DNA of 64,000 nucleotides, taken from the NCBI GenBank assembly GCA_009760855.2, contig WPIO01000075.1:930501-994500 (forward strand), in the 5' to 3' direction. Below the pieces are notes generated by a model. It saw only the letters and a list, made by a program, of their open reading frames with translations, did not search any database and was not told the origin of the DNA. The position numbers were made by a program, and so were the translations under genes. This document shows positions 49,225 through 60,594 of the stretch, one piece after another (within the stretch, counting starts at the first letter, position 1; the number at the start of each line of letters is the position of its first letter). The stretch comes from Cristatella mucedo (lineage: Eukaryota; Bryozoa; Phylactolaemata; Cristatellidae).

Positions 49225-49712
49225 AAGAGCAAAGTTCTTACGCTGACCCACAAGGCCCTCCATGGCTAAGCTCCTTCGTACTTAGCTGAACTGCTGCACC
49301 AGTTTCAGCCTCTTCGCGCCCTCAGGTCCTACGTGGACAATAAATTAGCTGTTCCATTCCTCTGCTTAAAGACAGTTGGCGACAGAAGCTTTAGCTCTGC
49401 AGGTCCTAGACTGTGGAACTCACTTCCACAATTCTTACGCAACGACATCTACTCTCCAACTGTCGACTATGGCACATCTTTTTCAGCGGTCCTGAACTGC
49501 TACTTCCATTCTACTCACTACCTCAACTGCTCTCCTGACTCTGCTATGCTTCCCACTTTCTCTTGGTTGCGTGAGATGAAGTCAGTTGGCTACCGAATGC
49601 GTACCGAAGGCCGCTTAGGCTGTGAGTGCGTTATATAAATCTCTCCGGCGTAACACCCACATGGTCTTTATGACTTTGTGGAGTTACAGACGGAGATACA
49701 TAAAGAATATTT
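49225..49712 (+). mobile_element. LINE family B copy (B3), 3' fragment
   Basis: Plus strand: AGAGCAAAGTTCTTACGCTG onward equals the B1 C-terminal region. The frame 49333-49638 reads VGDRSFSSAGPRLWNSLPQF to LGCECVI. It ends in the B 3' UTR (GACTTTGTGGAGTTACAGAC). Confidence 0.85.
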
Positions 49713-49719
49713 GGAAATA

Positions 49720-50497
49720 AAGCTGGAGAGTTTTCCATTGTTAACTCGAAGCGTGGGCTGCTGTGAGCATGTATAGGGAAGCCAAAAGGCACCACCTCAC
49801 GCAAAGGAGAAAAAGGGATAGCTGTCGTGCTAGTCACGTGCTGTCAAGTTAGCGTTCTCAGCTCACAAGAATTAGCCGACGCCTACTGCAATCGCCAACT
49901 GCCTCGGACAGCCAGCACAAGCAAACTAAGACGTATATTCGTTTTCTGTAGACTTTGTTCGGATTGAAATTGTAGAATATGTAACTTGCAAATGCCATCG
50001 AAAAAGGAGAGATTTGCCGATATGGCTCGGTCTTCCGCTTCAAGATGCTTTAAGACATCCTCTCATACATAAAGACGAAGAATATGAAGTGGCGTGATTT
50101 TCTCAACACCTGCCCACGTTGGCAGGCGCCCTCGGTTGTCTGCACGACGTACGTTACTCGCCAGTGATTCCTCATCTGCGACTCCTCACCTGTAATTCCC
50201 TACTTGTAATTCTCTACCTGTAATTTTGTATCAGTAATTCCTCGTCTGTGCTGCACGGTCGGTGTCGCAGCACAGTACGCGTAGCCATCCAACGCGTAAT
50301 CACAAATGTCAGCTATGCAGCGTGTCGGCAGAACCTCTCGACGCTCTCGCTTTATCTCCACAACTCGTGCTGCGACCGTTGAACAAACGTCTCGAAGTTT
50401 CTGAGAGAACGGCCATGTCTTAAGCTTAATCGGACGCCAAGCAAGACCACAGCAGTACGAGCACAAAGCCGATGTAGGCAATAGGCGACCCAGAGGA
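49720..50497. other. No supported gene
   Basis: Contains three imperfect TAATTCCTC/TAATTCTCTACCTG short repeats at about 50185-50245. Otherwise nothing recognised. Confidence 0.45.
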
Positions 50498-50818
50498 TAA
50501 TAATAATAATAATAATAATGAACTTGATCAAGCGCCCTCAGAGAACTCAAGAACTCTGTTTGTGCTTTAAATTTGCTGCAAAGGAAACACGATCGAATAG
50601 TGAGTGGTATCATGCTTGATAAACAACAGGAATAGCGTGGCTAGGGGCGACATGCACAGGGTCAGCATGCAAGTGTGGTTAGTAGCAACATGCACCAGTG
50701 TCAGCACGCATGAGCACATAAAGGACAAATCACACGAACCCACTAAATGGTGTCACTAATAGGTGCGTCTTTTTAAGTTCTTTTTAAATGTGTTCAAGTT
50801 ATAGTTCGATTGCATGCA
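50498..50818 (-). mobile_element. LINE family A 3' fragment (A6)
   Basis: (AAT)n at 50498-50519, then AAGCGCCCTCAGAGAACTCA, AATTTGCTGCAAAGGAAACA and the 3' UTR up to about 50818, where homology ends. Confidence 0.8.
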
Positions 50819-50955
50819 GGCTCCTCTGACAAGCCGCTGGTGAACAGCTGTCATGGAGCATCACCGAGAGTGGGCAGTGCCCAGCCGCGCGGTCCGCCTG
50901 CCTGCGATGTGGCGTGGACAAAGGCCGGTAACCCGCTGGTGAACAGATGGGGTGT

Positions 50956-51298
50956 TGGCGACAGAAGCTTTAGCTCTTCAGGTCCTAGACTGTGAAACTC
51001 GCTTCCACAATTCTTGCGCAACGACATCTACTCTCCAACTGCCGACTATGGCACATCTTCTTCAGCGGTCCTGAACTGCTAATTCTATGCTACTCACTAC
51101 CTCAACTGCTCTCCTAACTCTGCTACGCTTCCCACTTTCTCTTTGTTGCGTGAGACGAAGTCTGTTGGCTACCGAATGCGTTCCGAAAGCCGCTTAGGCT
51201 GTGAGTGCGCTATACAAAACTCTCCTGCGTAACACCCACATGGTCTTTATGACTTTGTGGAGTTACTGACGGAGATACATTACATTACATTACATTAT
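50956..51298 (+). mobile_element. LINE family B copy (B4), 3' fragment with intact tail
   Basis: It starts GGCGACAGAAGCTTTAGCTC and runs through the B 3' UTR to four ACATT pentamers at about 51277-51298. It shows that the family B tail is a pentanucleotide repeat. Confidence 0.85.
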
Positions 51299-51824
51299 GG
51301 TGGATTCACCATCAGGGTCGGCCGGCTCACAGTTGTGGTCCTCCTAGATCAATCGTCAGGGTCGAGCAGGAGTCGAGTCGAGGAGAGAGAGTCGAGAGTG
51401 GGAGAGGGGGGCGAAGGGAGCCGTGCGTCATTCGGCTCCGTGCGTCGTCGTGCAATAGACTGTTGGCTCGTTGTTCATCGACGTAGCTCTGTGCTGTGCG
51501 AACCGGAAGGTCAGGAAGGTCACTGCTTCAGTGGGCAGCTCTACCGCCGGTCGCTGTTGGGACCCAAAAAAGCGGGAGCTCGCAGCGGCGCGTGCGGAGC
51601 CGCCGACGCCGCGCCAAATTGCCCCCGAATCGAATTGCTCAAAGATACGCCGCCAAAGAAATGTCATTGAAGAAGTCGACGGTGGAGCTCGCGAGTAATT
51701 CTCTTGCGGGATGGACACTTCACTCGTTCGCGTTGAAGGGACGCCGCTCAAACCGCTCAAAGCCTCGCATTCGACGGACGTGCTTCGTAGCTGAGTGAGT
51801 TTTTACCCTCCCCCCGCCTGCCAG

Positions 51825-51974
51825 GAGGAAGACGCTTGCTGCTATGCCTCACAGGAGGCATACGACTGTTCCGGAATTTGCGGCGGCGCCCGCTACCGGG
51901 GCGGCGCCTGCAAGGCCAAGGTTGACGAGCTTAGTCAGGACCCGAAAAGAGATTATCGCTTCGTCGACGTTTAG
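51825..51974 (+). CDS. Candidate exon, GDNF-receptor/GAS1-like cysteine-rich domain (first half)
   Basis: A strong acceptor (pyrimidine run ending GCCAG) precedes a frame opening GAG GAA GAC. It contains ACCYASQEAYDCSGICGG, then RYR and another Cys. The pattern C..AS....C...C...RYR...C resembles the start of GFR-alpha/GAS1 domains, where the last two cysteines also span nine residues around a Tyr-Arg pair. The frame stops at 51972, so a donor must lie earlier if this is an internal exon; I could not choose one (a weak one follows the AAG ending at about 51920). A second frame through the same bases is also open. Confidence 0.35.
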   Translation, partial: EEDACCYASQEAYDCSGICGGARYRGGACKAKVDELSQDPKRDYRFVDV

Positions 51975-52044
51975 CGTCGTCTGCATCGCCGACATCAGCA
52001 GCGTCGGAAGCGTCAGTGTAGTGAGCTGTAATGGCTGGTGAGCC

Positions 52045-52216
52045 GTAATGGCACACTGGGTAAGGCGGTTGCTTTACACGACCTCGGCCCCGAGGTCATG
52101 GGTTCGGATCCTGCGGTGGGCGATCCTTTATCGCCACTGCAAGCGGTGGCGATAGCCGTAAAGGCTCTTCTGTCGCTATGCAAAAGGTGGCTGTTAAATC
52201 AGCTAGTATTTTTTTA
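52045..52216 (+). mobile_element. SINE S1a, tRNA-derived
   Basis: A box TGGCACACTGGG at 52049-52060 and B box GGTTCGGATCC at 52101-52111. The body reads GGGCGATCCTTTATCGCCAC, AAGCGGTGGCGATAGCCGTA, AAGGCTCTTCTGTCGCTAT, then GGCTGTTAAATCAGCTAG and a T-rich end. It sits between two candidate cysteine-rich exons. Confidence 0.88.
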
Positions 52217-52246
52217 TTGTCGACCCGCGCGTCCATCTTGTTGAAG

Positions 52247-52462
52247 TGCTCGCACAATGTCCTCGTGCACGTGCGTCACTGGCGGAACCGCTTACGGCGC
52301 GGTCAGTGCAAACTGAGATGCAATGCAATCTACTCTGTAGATGCGGAGGCAGCACCATTGAAATTCGCATACCTTCTGTGTACCTGCGGCATTAGTGGCT
52401 CAGGACAATGCGTCCCCGATCGAGCCACGTATGACACCGGCGTCGTTCGTGACGCCTGCTGA
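52247..52462 (+). CDS. Candidate exon, GDNF-receptor/GAS1-like cysteine-rich domain (second half)
   Basis: The frame contains GQCKLRC, a 19-residue helix-like spacer, then LLCTCG, QC and a final Cys just before TGA. The order C-x3-C-x19-C-x-C-x7-C closely matches the GAS1/GFR-alpha repeat (C-x3-C, about 18 residues, C-x-C, C), including the hydrophobic LL before CxC. Known members are GPI-anchored or secreted-domain co-receptors at the cell surface. The start is taken at an AG at 52245-52246 and is uncertain. A SINE (52045-52216) sits just upstream in the presumed intron. No signal peptide or anchor was found. Confidence 0.4.
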   Translation, partial: CSHNVLVHVRHWRNRLRRGQCKLRCNAIYSVDAEAAPLKFAYLLCTCGISGSGQCVPDRATYDTGVVRDAC

Positions 52463-53044
52463 GGCACGCATTTGGCATAGCCGCGATTAGCAGAGGCTCG
52501 TGAGCAGGGCAACATGTGATTGTGTGTGAAACGAGATTATTGTAGGACGTGACCTGACTGGGATGTAAGGTTTAAGCCTGACCGTAGTCATTCTCTTGGA
52601 TCGACTGTCTGCCGGACAGTCGTTCATCTGCTGAGAGTGAACCATCGTGTGCTTGCAGACGGGTCTGCCGAAAAAAAAGTCGCCCGCCGCATCAGCCGTA
52701 ACTACTTGGACGATTTGTTGTGCTTTTTTTAGTACGATGAGGTTAGCGTATCGCGGCAGCATGTCGAGTGCTGTGTGTATGTGCGTACGCTCGCGAACTA
52801 GAGAGGGTATCGCCGACCTAGTGATACCCGCCCGAGCGGCCCCGTCCGAGGCGTCCACGCAGCCGAAAATCAATGTGCTAAAAGTGCTCGCCGGTAGATT
52901 GCAAGAACTCGGTGATTGCCGACCGACGGACAACTCCAGTAAAGACAACTCCTCCGCTCGCCGCTCTCTAATGCGCCCGCTCGCGACTGCGAACGCTGCT
53001 GCGTGCTATTATGCCTTGCAAGAGAGATGTGGCTGATCCGGCAT

Positions 53045-53575
53045 CTGGACGTCACTTGTAGGTCCCTTCATCTTGTTGGCTCCAGCCTACCTATAAGATC
53101 TACTCCCCTGCCACGCTAAGCATCGTACCAATCGCTTTTATGAATCTAATCGTTTACTTACACCTCGTACGAACCTCAAATCCTTTGGAGACCGTGCCTT
53201 TAGTTCATATGCTCTCAAAGCCAGGAACTCAATTTCCACTCGAGTCACGACATTCCCTGACTTAACAACATTTAAAAAGAAGCTAAAAGCGCATCTATTT
53301 GCGCCAGCATTTAGTGCGTCCATGCGATATGTCCTTTGCGTCATTGTGTTCGCGGCGACACTGTGCATTCTGCCACTAACCATATTTGCATGCTGAACCT
53401 GTGCATTTCACCCCTAACCAAGTTACGCTTGGTGACATTGAGCACGCTACCACTCGAGAACGCAACCACTAACCATTTTATCGGGCCTCCTTTACAGTGA
53501 CTAGAAAGTGACTAGACAAAGATTATGTTCTCTGAGGGCGCTAAACAAATGTATTGTTATCATTTGATGGGTCTG
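53045..53575 (+). mobile_element. LINE family A 3' fragment (A7)
   Basis: On the plus strand it carries the C-terminal-domain remnant (RTNLKSFGDRAFSSYALKAR-like, FKKKLKAHLFAPAFS-like) and the 3' hairpin near 53530 (GTTCTCTGAGGGCGCTAAAC), ending in an A/T-rich tail. It lies between candidate exons of the cysteine-rich gene. Confidence 0.8.
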
Positions 53576-53642
53576 CGAGATTCGTTCTTCGTGTTCGTGT
53601 ACCTGCTTACACTATGCCTGCTGCTTGAGCTAAGCGCCAGTA

Positions 53643-53823
53643 ATGAATCGATGGTTCAGCAACGGAAACGAGTGCTTCTTCGCTGGCGAAGCAGCACTCG
53701 CCAACGGCGATTTCCCTACCGGCGTCTCGCCGGCCCAAGTATCACTCGGTGACTCGTCGTATTTACGGAAATCCATCGGCGAAGTAACCGTCTGGTCTGG
53801 CGCCTCAGACTCCGAAAGAAGAA
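53643..53823 (+). CDS. Candidate exon of unknown family, possibly same gene
   Basis: An open, non-repetitive frame runs to a good donor (GAA followed by GTAAGAG at 53824). It contains ECFFAGEAALANGDFPTG and SYLRKSIGEVTVWSG. I do not recognise the family. The true 5' boundary is unclear; an AG near 53658-53661 could be the acceptor. A LINE ends just upstream at about 53575. Confidence 0.25.
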
Positions 53824-53900
53824 GTAAGAGATGCCCGCGCCGTGCTGCGCGGGGATGCAGAAGCTACGACACGGCCTCGCTGAATGGCTCGCCGCACCAG

Positions 53901-54044
53901 TGCGTTCGCGCCGAAGACGCTCCGCTCACCGCAGACTACTTCGCCTCGAGCCTGCAGCCTGTCTACAGTACATGCAGCTGCGGAGGCCTGTCCGAACGAC
54001 GTACGGTCACTCGGAAAATTTTGTCTGTTGCGGACTTTGCCTAA
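53901..54044 (+). CDS. Candidate exon with CxC motif, weakly GFR/GAS1-like
   Basis: After a possible acceptor (GCCGCACCAG) the frame begins with Cys and continues to LQPVYSTCSCGG and LSERRTVTRK before TAA at 54042-54044. CSC followed by ERR recalls the end of a GDNF-receptor repeat (CSC..D..C.ERR), though one expected cysteine is missing. It is treated as a possible degraded or divergent repeat of the cysteine-rich gene upstream. Confidence 0.25.
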   Translation, partial: CVRAEDAPLTADYFASSLQPVYSTCSCGGLSERRTVTRKILSVADFA

Positions 54045-55815
54045 GTAGCATTCGACATGCGGCGCTTTCTTCAGAAAGAAAATACGTCACGCATGCACGG
54101 TGCCTTCTGTTGGCTCTCGCTCGTCAATCGGCGGCCGACCATGCTGTTGCTGCAGCCTCGCACTAGTTCTTCGGCTGCGCACATCACCACGGTTACAACC
54201 CTGGCACCGGCGGGCTAGTCTCGTGGACTCGTCCGGCAGCCAGTCTGCTGCTTCCCGCAAGGAGGCGCGCGTCATCGCGTGAGTGTGCCCACTCGACGGA
54301 CAAACGTAGCGCAAACCGCTGTCAATCCTCTCTCGTCTGAGTTCTATAAATAAACTCTGACCATTTGACCGGTCGATGCGCCGAGCAACCGCCATGCTAA
54401 TCTGGAAGTTCGTAAACAGGAGTGGACTCGGAAATCAAGATAAATGCATGGTGATAAATTGAGGCAACACCAGCACCTTTGTTACTAAAGATAGTCGATT
54501 GAATAACTCCGGAACGAGTTAGGCTGCTGCGCACAGGACACGCTCGCTCCGCCCAGTACGCGTCTGGGGTTTTATGAGGTTTCGAGATGGCGTGACCTTT
54601 ACATCTTAGCTAATGGCAGCTCAGTACGAAGCGCAGCAGCTATTCCAGTAAGCGTCTGTTAAATCCGCTAAGAGTCCGCAGCACGTCGTACTGCGGACGT
54701 GTTTTCGGAGAGCAGTCGGCCATTCACGCGCTCCTACGTAGATTCGTCTGACCAATCAAGAACATCATTCCCGTCAGGGAAAGATGGTATTGAAGCGATC
54801 TAAAGGGAGACTTCCGCGGCAGAAACCAAGTCGATAAGAATCCAGTATCTTGCGCACGACAGTAAACCAGACGACCGCGAAAGGCCAACTCGAGTAGTTA
54901 TGGAAACAGGCACGGAGCGACTGCTGCTGCTATTTCTCGGGTGCAGAAGAGGCAGCCCAAATTCCACGGTGACTCCATTAAGGCTGAACGGCGCAGACCT
55001 TACCGTTAAGTTCGTACGATTCAAGTCTCAGGCAGCGCGGCCAGGTGACTAGGATGGCGCGGATCCTCGAGTCGGGCGGTGCGCGTGTCCCGCCGACGGC
55101 TTTGGAACCCCGAGATCCAGGTTCAAGTTTCGCTAGCGGCTGAGTTTTTGACCTGCTAGTCGATCGACTAACCGCAGGGGGGGCCGCACCGCCAAGGCGG
55201 GTGCTCATTGCAAGCATAGCAGTCAACTGGCCGCGCGCGCGCGTGCTGCCGCCGCTACGCGAGCTAGCCTTCGAACGAGCGCTAAAGAGTTCCACTATAC
55301 AGCTGAGACAGTTCAATTAAAATTGGTCTCGTTGCGAGCTGGGCACTGCCGAGGAAATTTACATTCGCCAGTTAGCCAGACGAATTCTTGCTCATCTTGC
55401 ACTTCGTCTCCGCCTGCTGCTACGTTGATGCTTCGCTGCTCGTTCTTTGTTTCGTGAGGTAGAGAGCTGGCAAGCGACTGAATTCGCACTGAAATCCGGT
55501 TAGGCAGATTGGACGCGACGAAAATAGTGTAGAGCGCGAGCCTCCGATTCGCGGCTTTACGCGGATTTACAGGAGGGGATACCTACGAGCACGTGCACAC
55601 TTACGGCTGCATGCAGGCTCAGCGGCAGCGGAGGGAAGATAAAATGGTACTAGTTCGTACTCCATTCTTGGAAATGCGACCCGGAAGTGACGTCCCGGGG
55701 CTCTACCGCCGGGTTAGCGCCCTTTAGACAGACGAGGAATGCGAAACGGTGAGCCTGTTCAAAAGTCTCGTCCTAGAGCGGCAGCCAGAGCAGAGCCTCG
55801 GCGGCTGCAATTCCT
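54045..55815. other. No supported gene
   Basis: GC-moderate sequence with many short overlapping frames (for example 54978-55316 minus) that I cannot tie to a family. Confidence 0.4.
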
Positions 55816-55855
55816 GTTTTCAGCGGGCGATAAAAGATTGCCTGCTGCAGGACCA

Positions 55856-56020
55856 TTAGGTAAGGCGGTTGCTTTCACGACCTCGGTCCCGAGGTCGTGG
55901 GTTCGATTCCTGCGGTGGGCGATTCTTTATCGTCACTGCAAGCGGTGGTGATAGCCGTAAAGGCTCTTCTGTCGCTATATAAAATGAGGCTGTTTAATCA
56001 GCTAGGATTTATTTATTTAA
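55856..56020 (+). mobile_element. SINE S1b, tRNA-derived
   Basis: GGTAAGGCGGTTGCTTTCAC, B box GGTTCGATTCC at 55900-55910, and the same body and TCAGCTAGGATTT end as S1a and S1c. The A box is damaged. Just upstream (55820-55850) is a short piece matching S1 on the opposite strand. Confidence 0.85.
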
Positions 56021-56024
56021 CCAA

Positions 56025-59000
56025 GCAGTGCTTCGTGCTTCGCGGTTTCGTAGAGAGGCTAATGACTTTTTTACGCGGTGCTAATCGTTCAAGAGCAGCG
56101 ATCGTGTAAATTTAAAGGGACAAAGAGATAATTCCTTTTAAAAAGTTTCTGCGGAGATATGCGCCGAGTTGAAGCCAAGCACCTCTGCGTTTGGCTGCCA
56201 ATATTCCCTCGTGCACGCTCTCGTCACGTGCCTGCGCTCGCATCCTGGCCGCGAAGCTTCGGGCTCTGCCGGATTACGGTGCATAACCGCTTTGGACGAA
56301 AAATAAAGTGCAGCTTCAAGATATCTCGCCAGAGGGAAAGCCGCTTTTTTCTCAAGTGGGAACTCGATAAACCTGCCGTTGTGTATCCTATCTGTGCGCT
56401 GCTAGAGCTAAGTGCTCGTAGCTGCTGCTTCCTGTTAACCGCCGACTGTTTCCAAGCATGCTATTACAAAGGCTGTAGGCTCCTTCAGTCAGTAATTATT
56501 GTGAATTTCTTATGCACAGCTTAGCTGGAATACGGAGATTGCCAACGTAGTCGAAATAGATAGGCAGCTGCCTCTAATTAGACCTCTGATGTTAGTTGCT
56601 TCGCGTGTATTTGTTGCATTAGGAAGAAAGCGCACCTGCCGTCAGCCAACTGAGCCATCAGAAGAGGAGATATAGTGTACGGGTACGTCACACTGCCAAC
56701 GGCGTTTGGTCTCTCGCACACACACGCGCGCGCGCGCACTCAAGGTCAAAGTTGAGTTGCCGCTGAAAATATCTGTGGCCTCCAGTTTGCGTGAGTGAAG
56801 TGACTGGAAGTGAGGTCTTATGACTCGGTCGGTCGCCGACTCCACGGAGCTGAACACAAGCCACGAGCACATGCGTTTCCACTAAAGAATGCTCGAACTT
56901 TAGATAAAATAACTAAGTCTTTGTCAGCCGAAGAACTTATACACGCGATTCCTTATTATAGCTATGCTTCAGATGATGAATCTAGTACGCATTATTAACT
57001 GGCAGTACAGTCACATCTTCCAAGTAAATATATACGAGAGAAATCTGTCGGCGAAAGAGAGCCTGGGTGTTGAATACGTAACAAAAGGCCAGCTTCGCAG
57101 CTTCATGCAAAACGTATTTCGCATTTAACTTCAGAACGGAATCGGCCCACAGCAATTAGTAGTCGTCGCGCTATTGCCGAATGGCTTAAAAATGAAGCTA
57201 GATCAAGAGATGTATATCGATTAACTTTTGGAGATTTTTCGCGTGCACACCAACGTGTCGAGCTAATTTAATAGTCTATAGAGGTTTTTCTACGATGTCT
57301 GTATACTGTGGACTTCTTGGCCGCATGGTTCAAGGAAGTCTTTAGTTCCTTCCTACGAGATTCACTCCGACGCGGCACGCTTCCCGGCACGTCTGTTTAG
57401 CCCCTTCAAAGCCTAATGAAAACTATGGAGAACTAAAATTAAGAAATCTTTTGAGCTAGCAACTGTAGAGTGAGAAGAACCGCGGGTCCAAAGTCTGCCT
57501 TCCTTCGATAAAAAGGAATCACATTTCCCTCACTCCATGATGGGAGGATACGGACCGCGAATTGGCTCTCTCTGTTTCCTCTCGCGCCGGGAGTAAATCT
57601 GACGGCGCCTCTGCATGCGGCCAATAAGCAGCGAGCCGCTTTTCATCTCGAGCGACCTGTTGACTACCGGAAAGCGACGGCAGAGACCGCGAGTCGCTCC
57701 AAGCCTCGATTTGAGTCTCGAGGCTTGTTACGAACAGAGCAGGCTGCGCTAGCCACTCGGGCTTTCATCTTGACGCTATGCAAACTTTTCATGCCCAGGC
57801 ACGGCGCACGTCGCTGGCGAGGCGCCCTGAGGCCGACTCTTTCCAAGTGCTGCGACCGAGCTGCAGCAGATTGCAGCCTTTTCTGCGGCGTGGCAACGAC
57901 GTGGCGGCGTGAGTCATTCTTTGACCCCTTGGGCGCATAATGGAAAACAAAAGAAAGATAAATAGACGCAAATTCAGAGCTTGCTCCGTGTTGGCTCTGT
58001 CCCACTCCGACTTAGTTTCGTTTGCCTGCTTACGTACGACATTCTTACGCAAGGCTGACCTACTGGATATGACTCGGGAAACTGCCCCGAGCTTGAAGTC
58101 GAACCAGATGTCAGATATTGCAAACCATATTTTGGAATATTGCCAATTGTTGCTTGACTTCCAATAAAGCTGCACGTGCGTGCGCGTATGTGTGCGGTGG
58201 AAAATCGGTAAGAATGCATCTTTCCTGACCTGGAGGACTACGCTGGATTTCGGTTAGGCGCTTCACTCTTTGCCACAGTTGGATTTAGCTAGCATTAAGA
58301 TTTTCAGCGCACTATCGCTCAGAAAGCTAGTCGGACTGAGTTTAAGCTGGATACTTATTAGATCCGATTGGTTACCGCCAGGTGCGGCGGCTCATAATGA
58401 ACCGACAAGTAGCGCCCGCCGCAAAAATGGAATCGTGCTTTTTCCTGAATTCAAATACATCAGTAGCATGACTAGCGTGTGACTCATCCATCAGGTACAA
58501 ATGCTTCAGAAAGTTGTTCCTCATTATCTGACGTACTCTCACAATATAGTGCCACCGTGTGCTTAACGTGGTGCTCAACTCTGCCATCTCAGCCACTATT
58601 GGAAACCCCCCCTCCCGCGTTGAAGAGCCCAGGCTAGTCGGCGACCCCAACGCCGCGAGCCTTGGTTGAGGCTGTAAATAAAGGCGATGCATAGATCCGA
58701 GACAATAGCTGCGACTTCCGCAGCAGTTGCATTAGCTCAGGGCTAATCTTCGCCAAAGTATAGCACTTCCCAAGCTTCGTGCCTTCGTGCAAGGTCAAGA
58801 GCATAGTAGATTCAACGAAATCCTTTCGCTATTCGAAGGCGATATAAGGCCGAAGTAAAATTGAGGGACTAGCAACAACCAAAAATGCCACGCGAACCTT
58901 TCTTTAGATACAGCAGCGCATTGGCAATAGCCTTAAAGTGATGACTAATGATGAAGTTTAATGATCAACTGACTCTTGAAGGAACTTCGAAAGAACTTGA

Positions 59001-59660
59001 AAAAAAAAGAAGCCATCTGGAATGGACACTCGACCTGCTCACTCACTGGTCACAGCGCCACCAGGAATCGCGGGAGGTTTGCTGCTTAGCGAGCAGCCAC
59101 AGCTGGTGCAGAACTGATGCAGTAAATCTAGCCTTAGTGACGACTGCGCCACCTCCGGCTCGATGTAAACTCAAACGTATTTGTACTACCCGCTCATTTT
59201 TAAGCGCGAGAGAAGCCCCGACCCCCACCGGATCCCCTCTCACTTCAGACGGTTGGTCCTACTGCGTACCTGACAATAAGTTCCCGGATGAGGTCGTTCT
59301 TAAATGATATTGCCAATTACGACCGAGGGTCTCGGCGCTCCCATAATGCATTACTGCTGGGGGTATAGCAGAACTCCGAAGCTGCCCAAATGGAGGCATG
59401 CATTATTTCGAAAGTGGCTAATCGAACGATTCTGCAGAGCCCTCAGAGCCTTTGGCAAGCCATCTTCTGGAGAACGACTGGTTCCTTTACGCCATTACTT
59501 AAATACTGTTATATGTGTATGTATCAATTGAAAAATTGCAGTTGCTTCCATCAAGGAATAAGCTTAATCACGTGGTCAGCACGTGCCCATGAAACTGCGA
59601 ACTTTCAGCATTCGGTCAAAAGACTCGCCACCGCCATCACTGACCGATTGGAGCCACCGA
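56025..59660. other. No supported gene
   Basis: About 3.6 kb with frames up to 128 codons on both strands but no recognised domain, convincing splice structure or repeat. A (CA)(CG) run lies at about 56717-56738. Confidence 0.4.
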
Positions 59661-59670
59661 TTGGCAGCTG

Positions 59671-59840
59671 TGATGGCACACTAGGTAAGGCGGTTGCTTT
59701 CACGACCTCGGTCCCGAGGTCGTGGGTTTGATTCCTGCGGTGGGCGATTCTTTATCGCCACTGCAAGCGGTGGTGATAGCCGTAAAGGCTCTTCTGTCGC
59801 TATACAAAAGGGGGCTGTTTAATCAGCTAAGATTTTTTTC
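59671..59840 (+). mobile_element. SINE S1c, tRNA-derived, near-complete
   Basis: A box TGGCACACTAGG at 59674-59685, B box GGTTTGATTCC at 59725-59735, then the same body as S1a, ending TCAGCTAAGATTTTTTT. Confidence 0.88.
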
Positions 59841-60434
59841 TTAGGATTTTTGGCAACGAGACAGGTCTCTGAAAGCTGCTATGGCTAAAAGATGTGGCCA
59901 TCTTACAAGCAAGACTGAATCTATACTCGCTGTAATCAATTGTCTGGGCTACCGACCGGCCAGATGCACTGGCTAAGAGCTGCGAATTTTGATTGCCAGT
60001 AGAACTGGATCTCATTTCTCGTTGCTTTATGTCTTGCGTGCACTTGGTCGGTGAACTCAAGAGATCAGACAGCGAATAGATTATAGTTCAGAAAAATCGA
60101 ATGCAGTTTTTCGGAGAAAAAACCGGGACACGACACCGATGAAATATTGGCCTCCCTTCGCAATTAAATTGCCCAAAACCAGCTCAGCCTATTTGAATGG
60201 AATATTTAGCTGGAGTAGTGCATAGGTTCGTACCATCGAATGCCTCTTACTAACCTAGCTGAAGATTGGCTGTAGATTGGCAGAGCTACGTCAGGGCCAT
60301 GCCAGTCGTTTAGCTGAGTTCTTTAGCTTCTTTTTTAATATATCAAGTCAGACGTCTTCGTGTCAGTCGGTACTGAGTTCAAGGCTGCATGAGCATTAAT
60401 ATGGTGCATTGTAATTTATATATTGAAAATCGGC

Positions 60435-60560
60435 TGAGACTGCAGCCTCTTTTATATAGTGGCAGAAGAGCCTCGGCGGTTACTACCCAACTTACAATAG
60501 GAAAGTAGAACTCGAACCATGATCTGTGTCATAATGTAGAGCAGTCAACCTCCGCTCGCC
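60435..60560 (-). mobile_element. SINE S1f (diverged)
   Basis: On the plus strand CAGCCTCTTTTATATAGTGG, CAGAAGAGCC and AGAACTCGAACCATGATCTG correspond to the S1 tail and B box read in reverse. Confidence 0.55.
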
Positions 60561-60562
60561 GC

Positions 60563-60564
<2 letters not shown>

Positions 60565-60594
<30 letters not shown>
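60565..60594. repeat. Poly-C run
   Basis: About 30 consecutive C on the plus strand. Confidence 0.95.

Noticed and set aside
51496-51798. Arg/Ser-rich plus-strand frame with a GTGAGT donor at 51795
   Set aside because: Joining to the next acceptor (51824) would need a 30-base intron, and competing frames are equally open.
52045-52116. Possible tRNA gene (A and B boxes present)
   Set aside because: The head does not fold as a full cloverleaf by eye, and the same sequence recurs with a common 3' body, so it is a SINE.
57664-58219. Overlapping open frames on both strands (up to 128 codons)
   Set aside because: No recognised domain, low-complexity basic composition, and several frames equally open.
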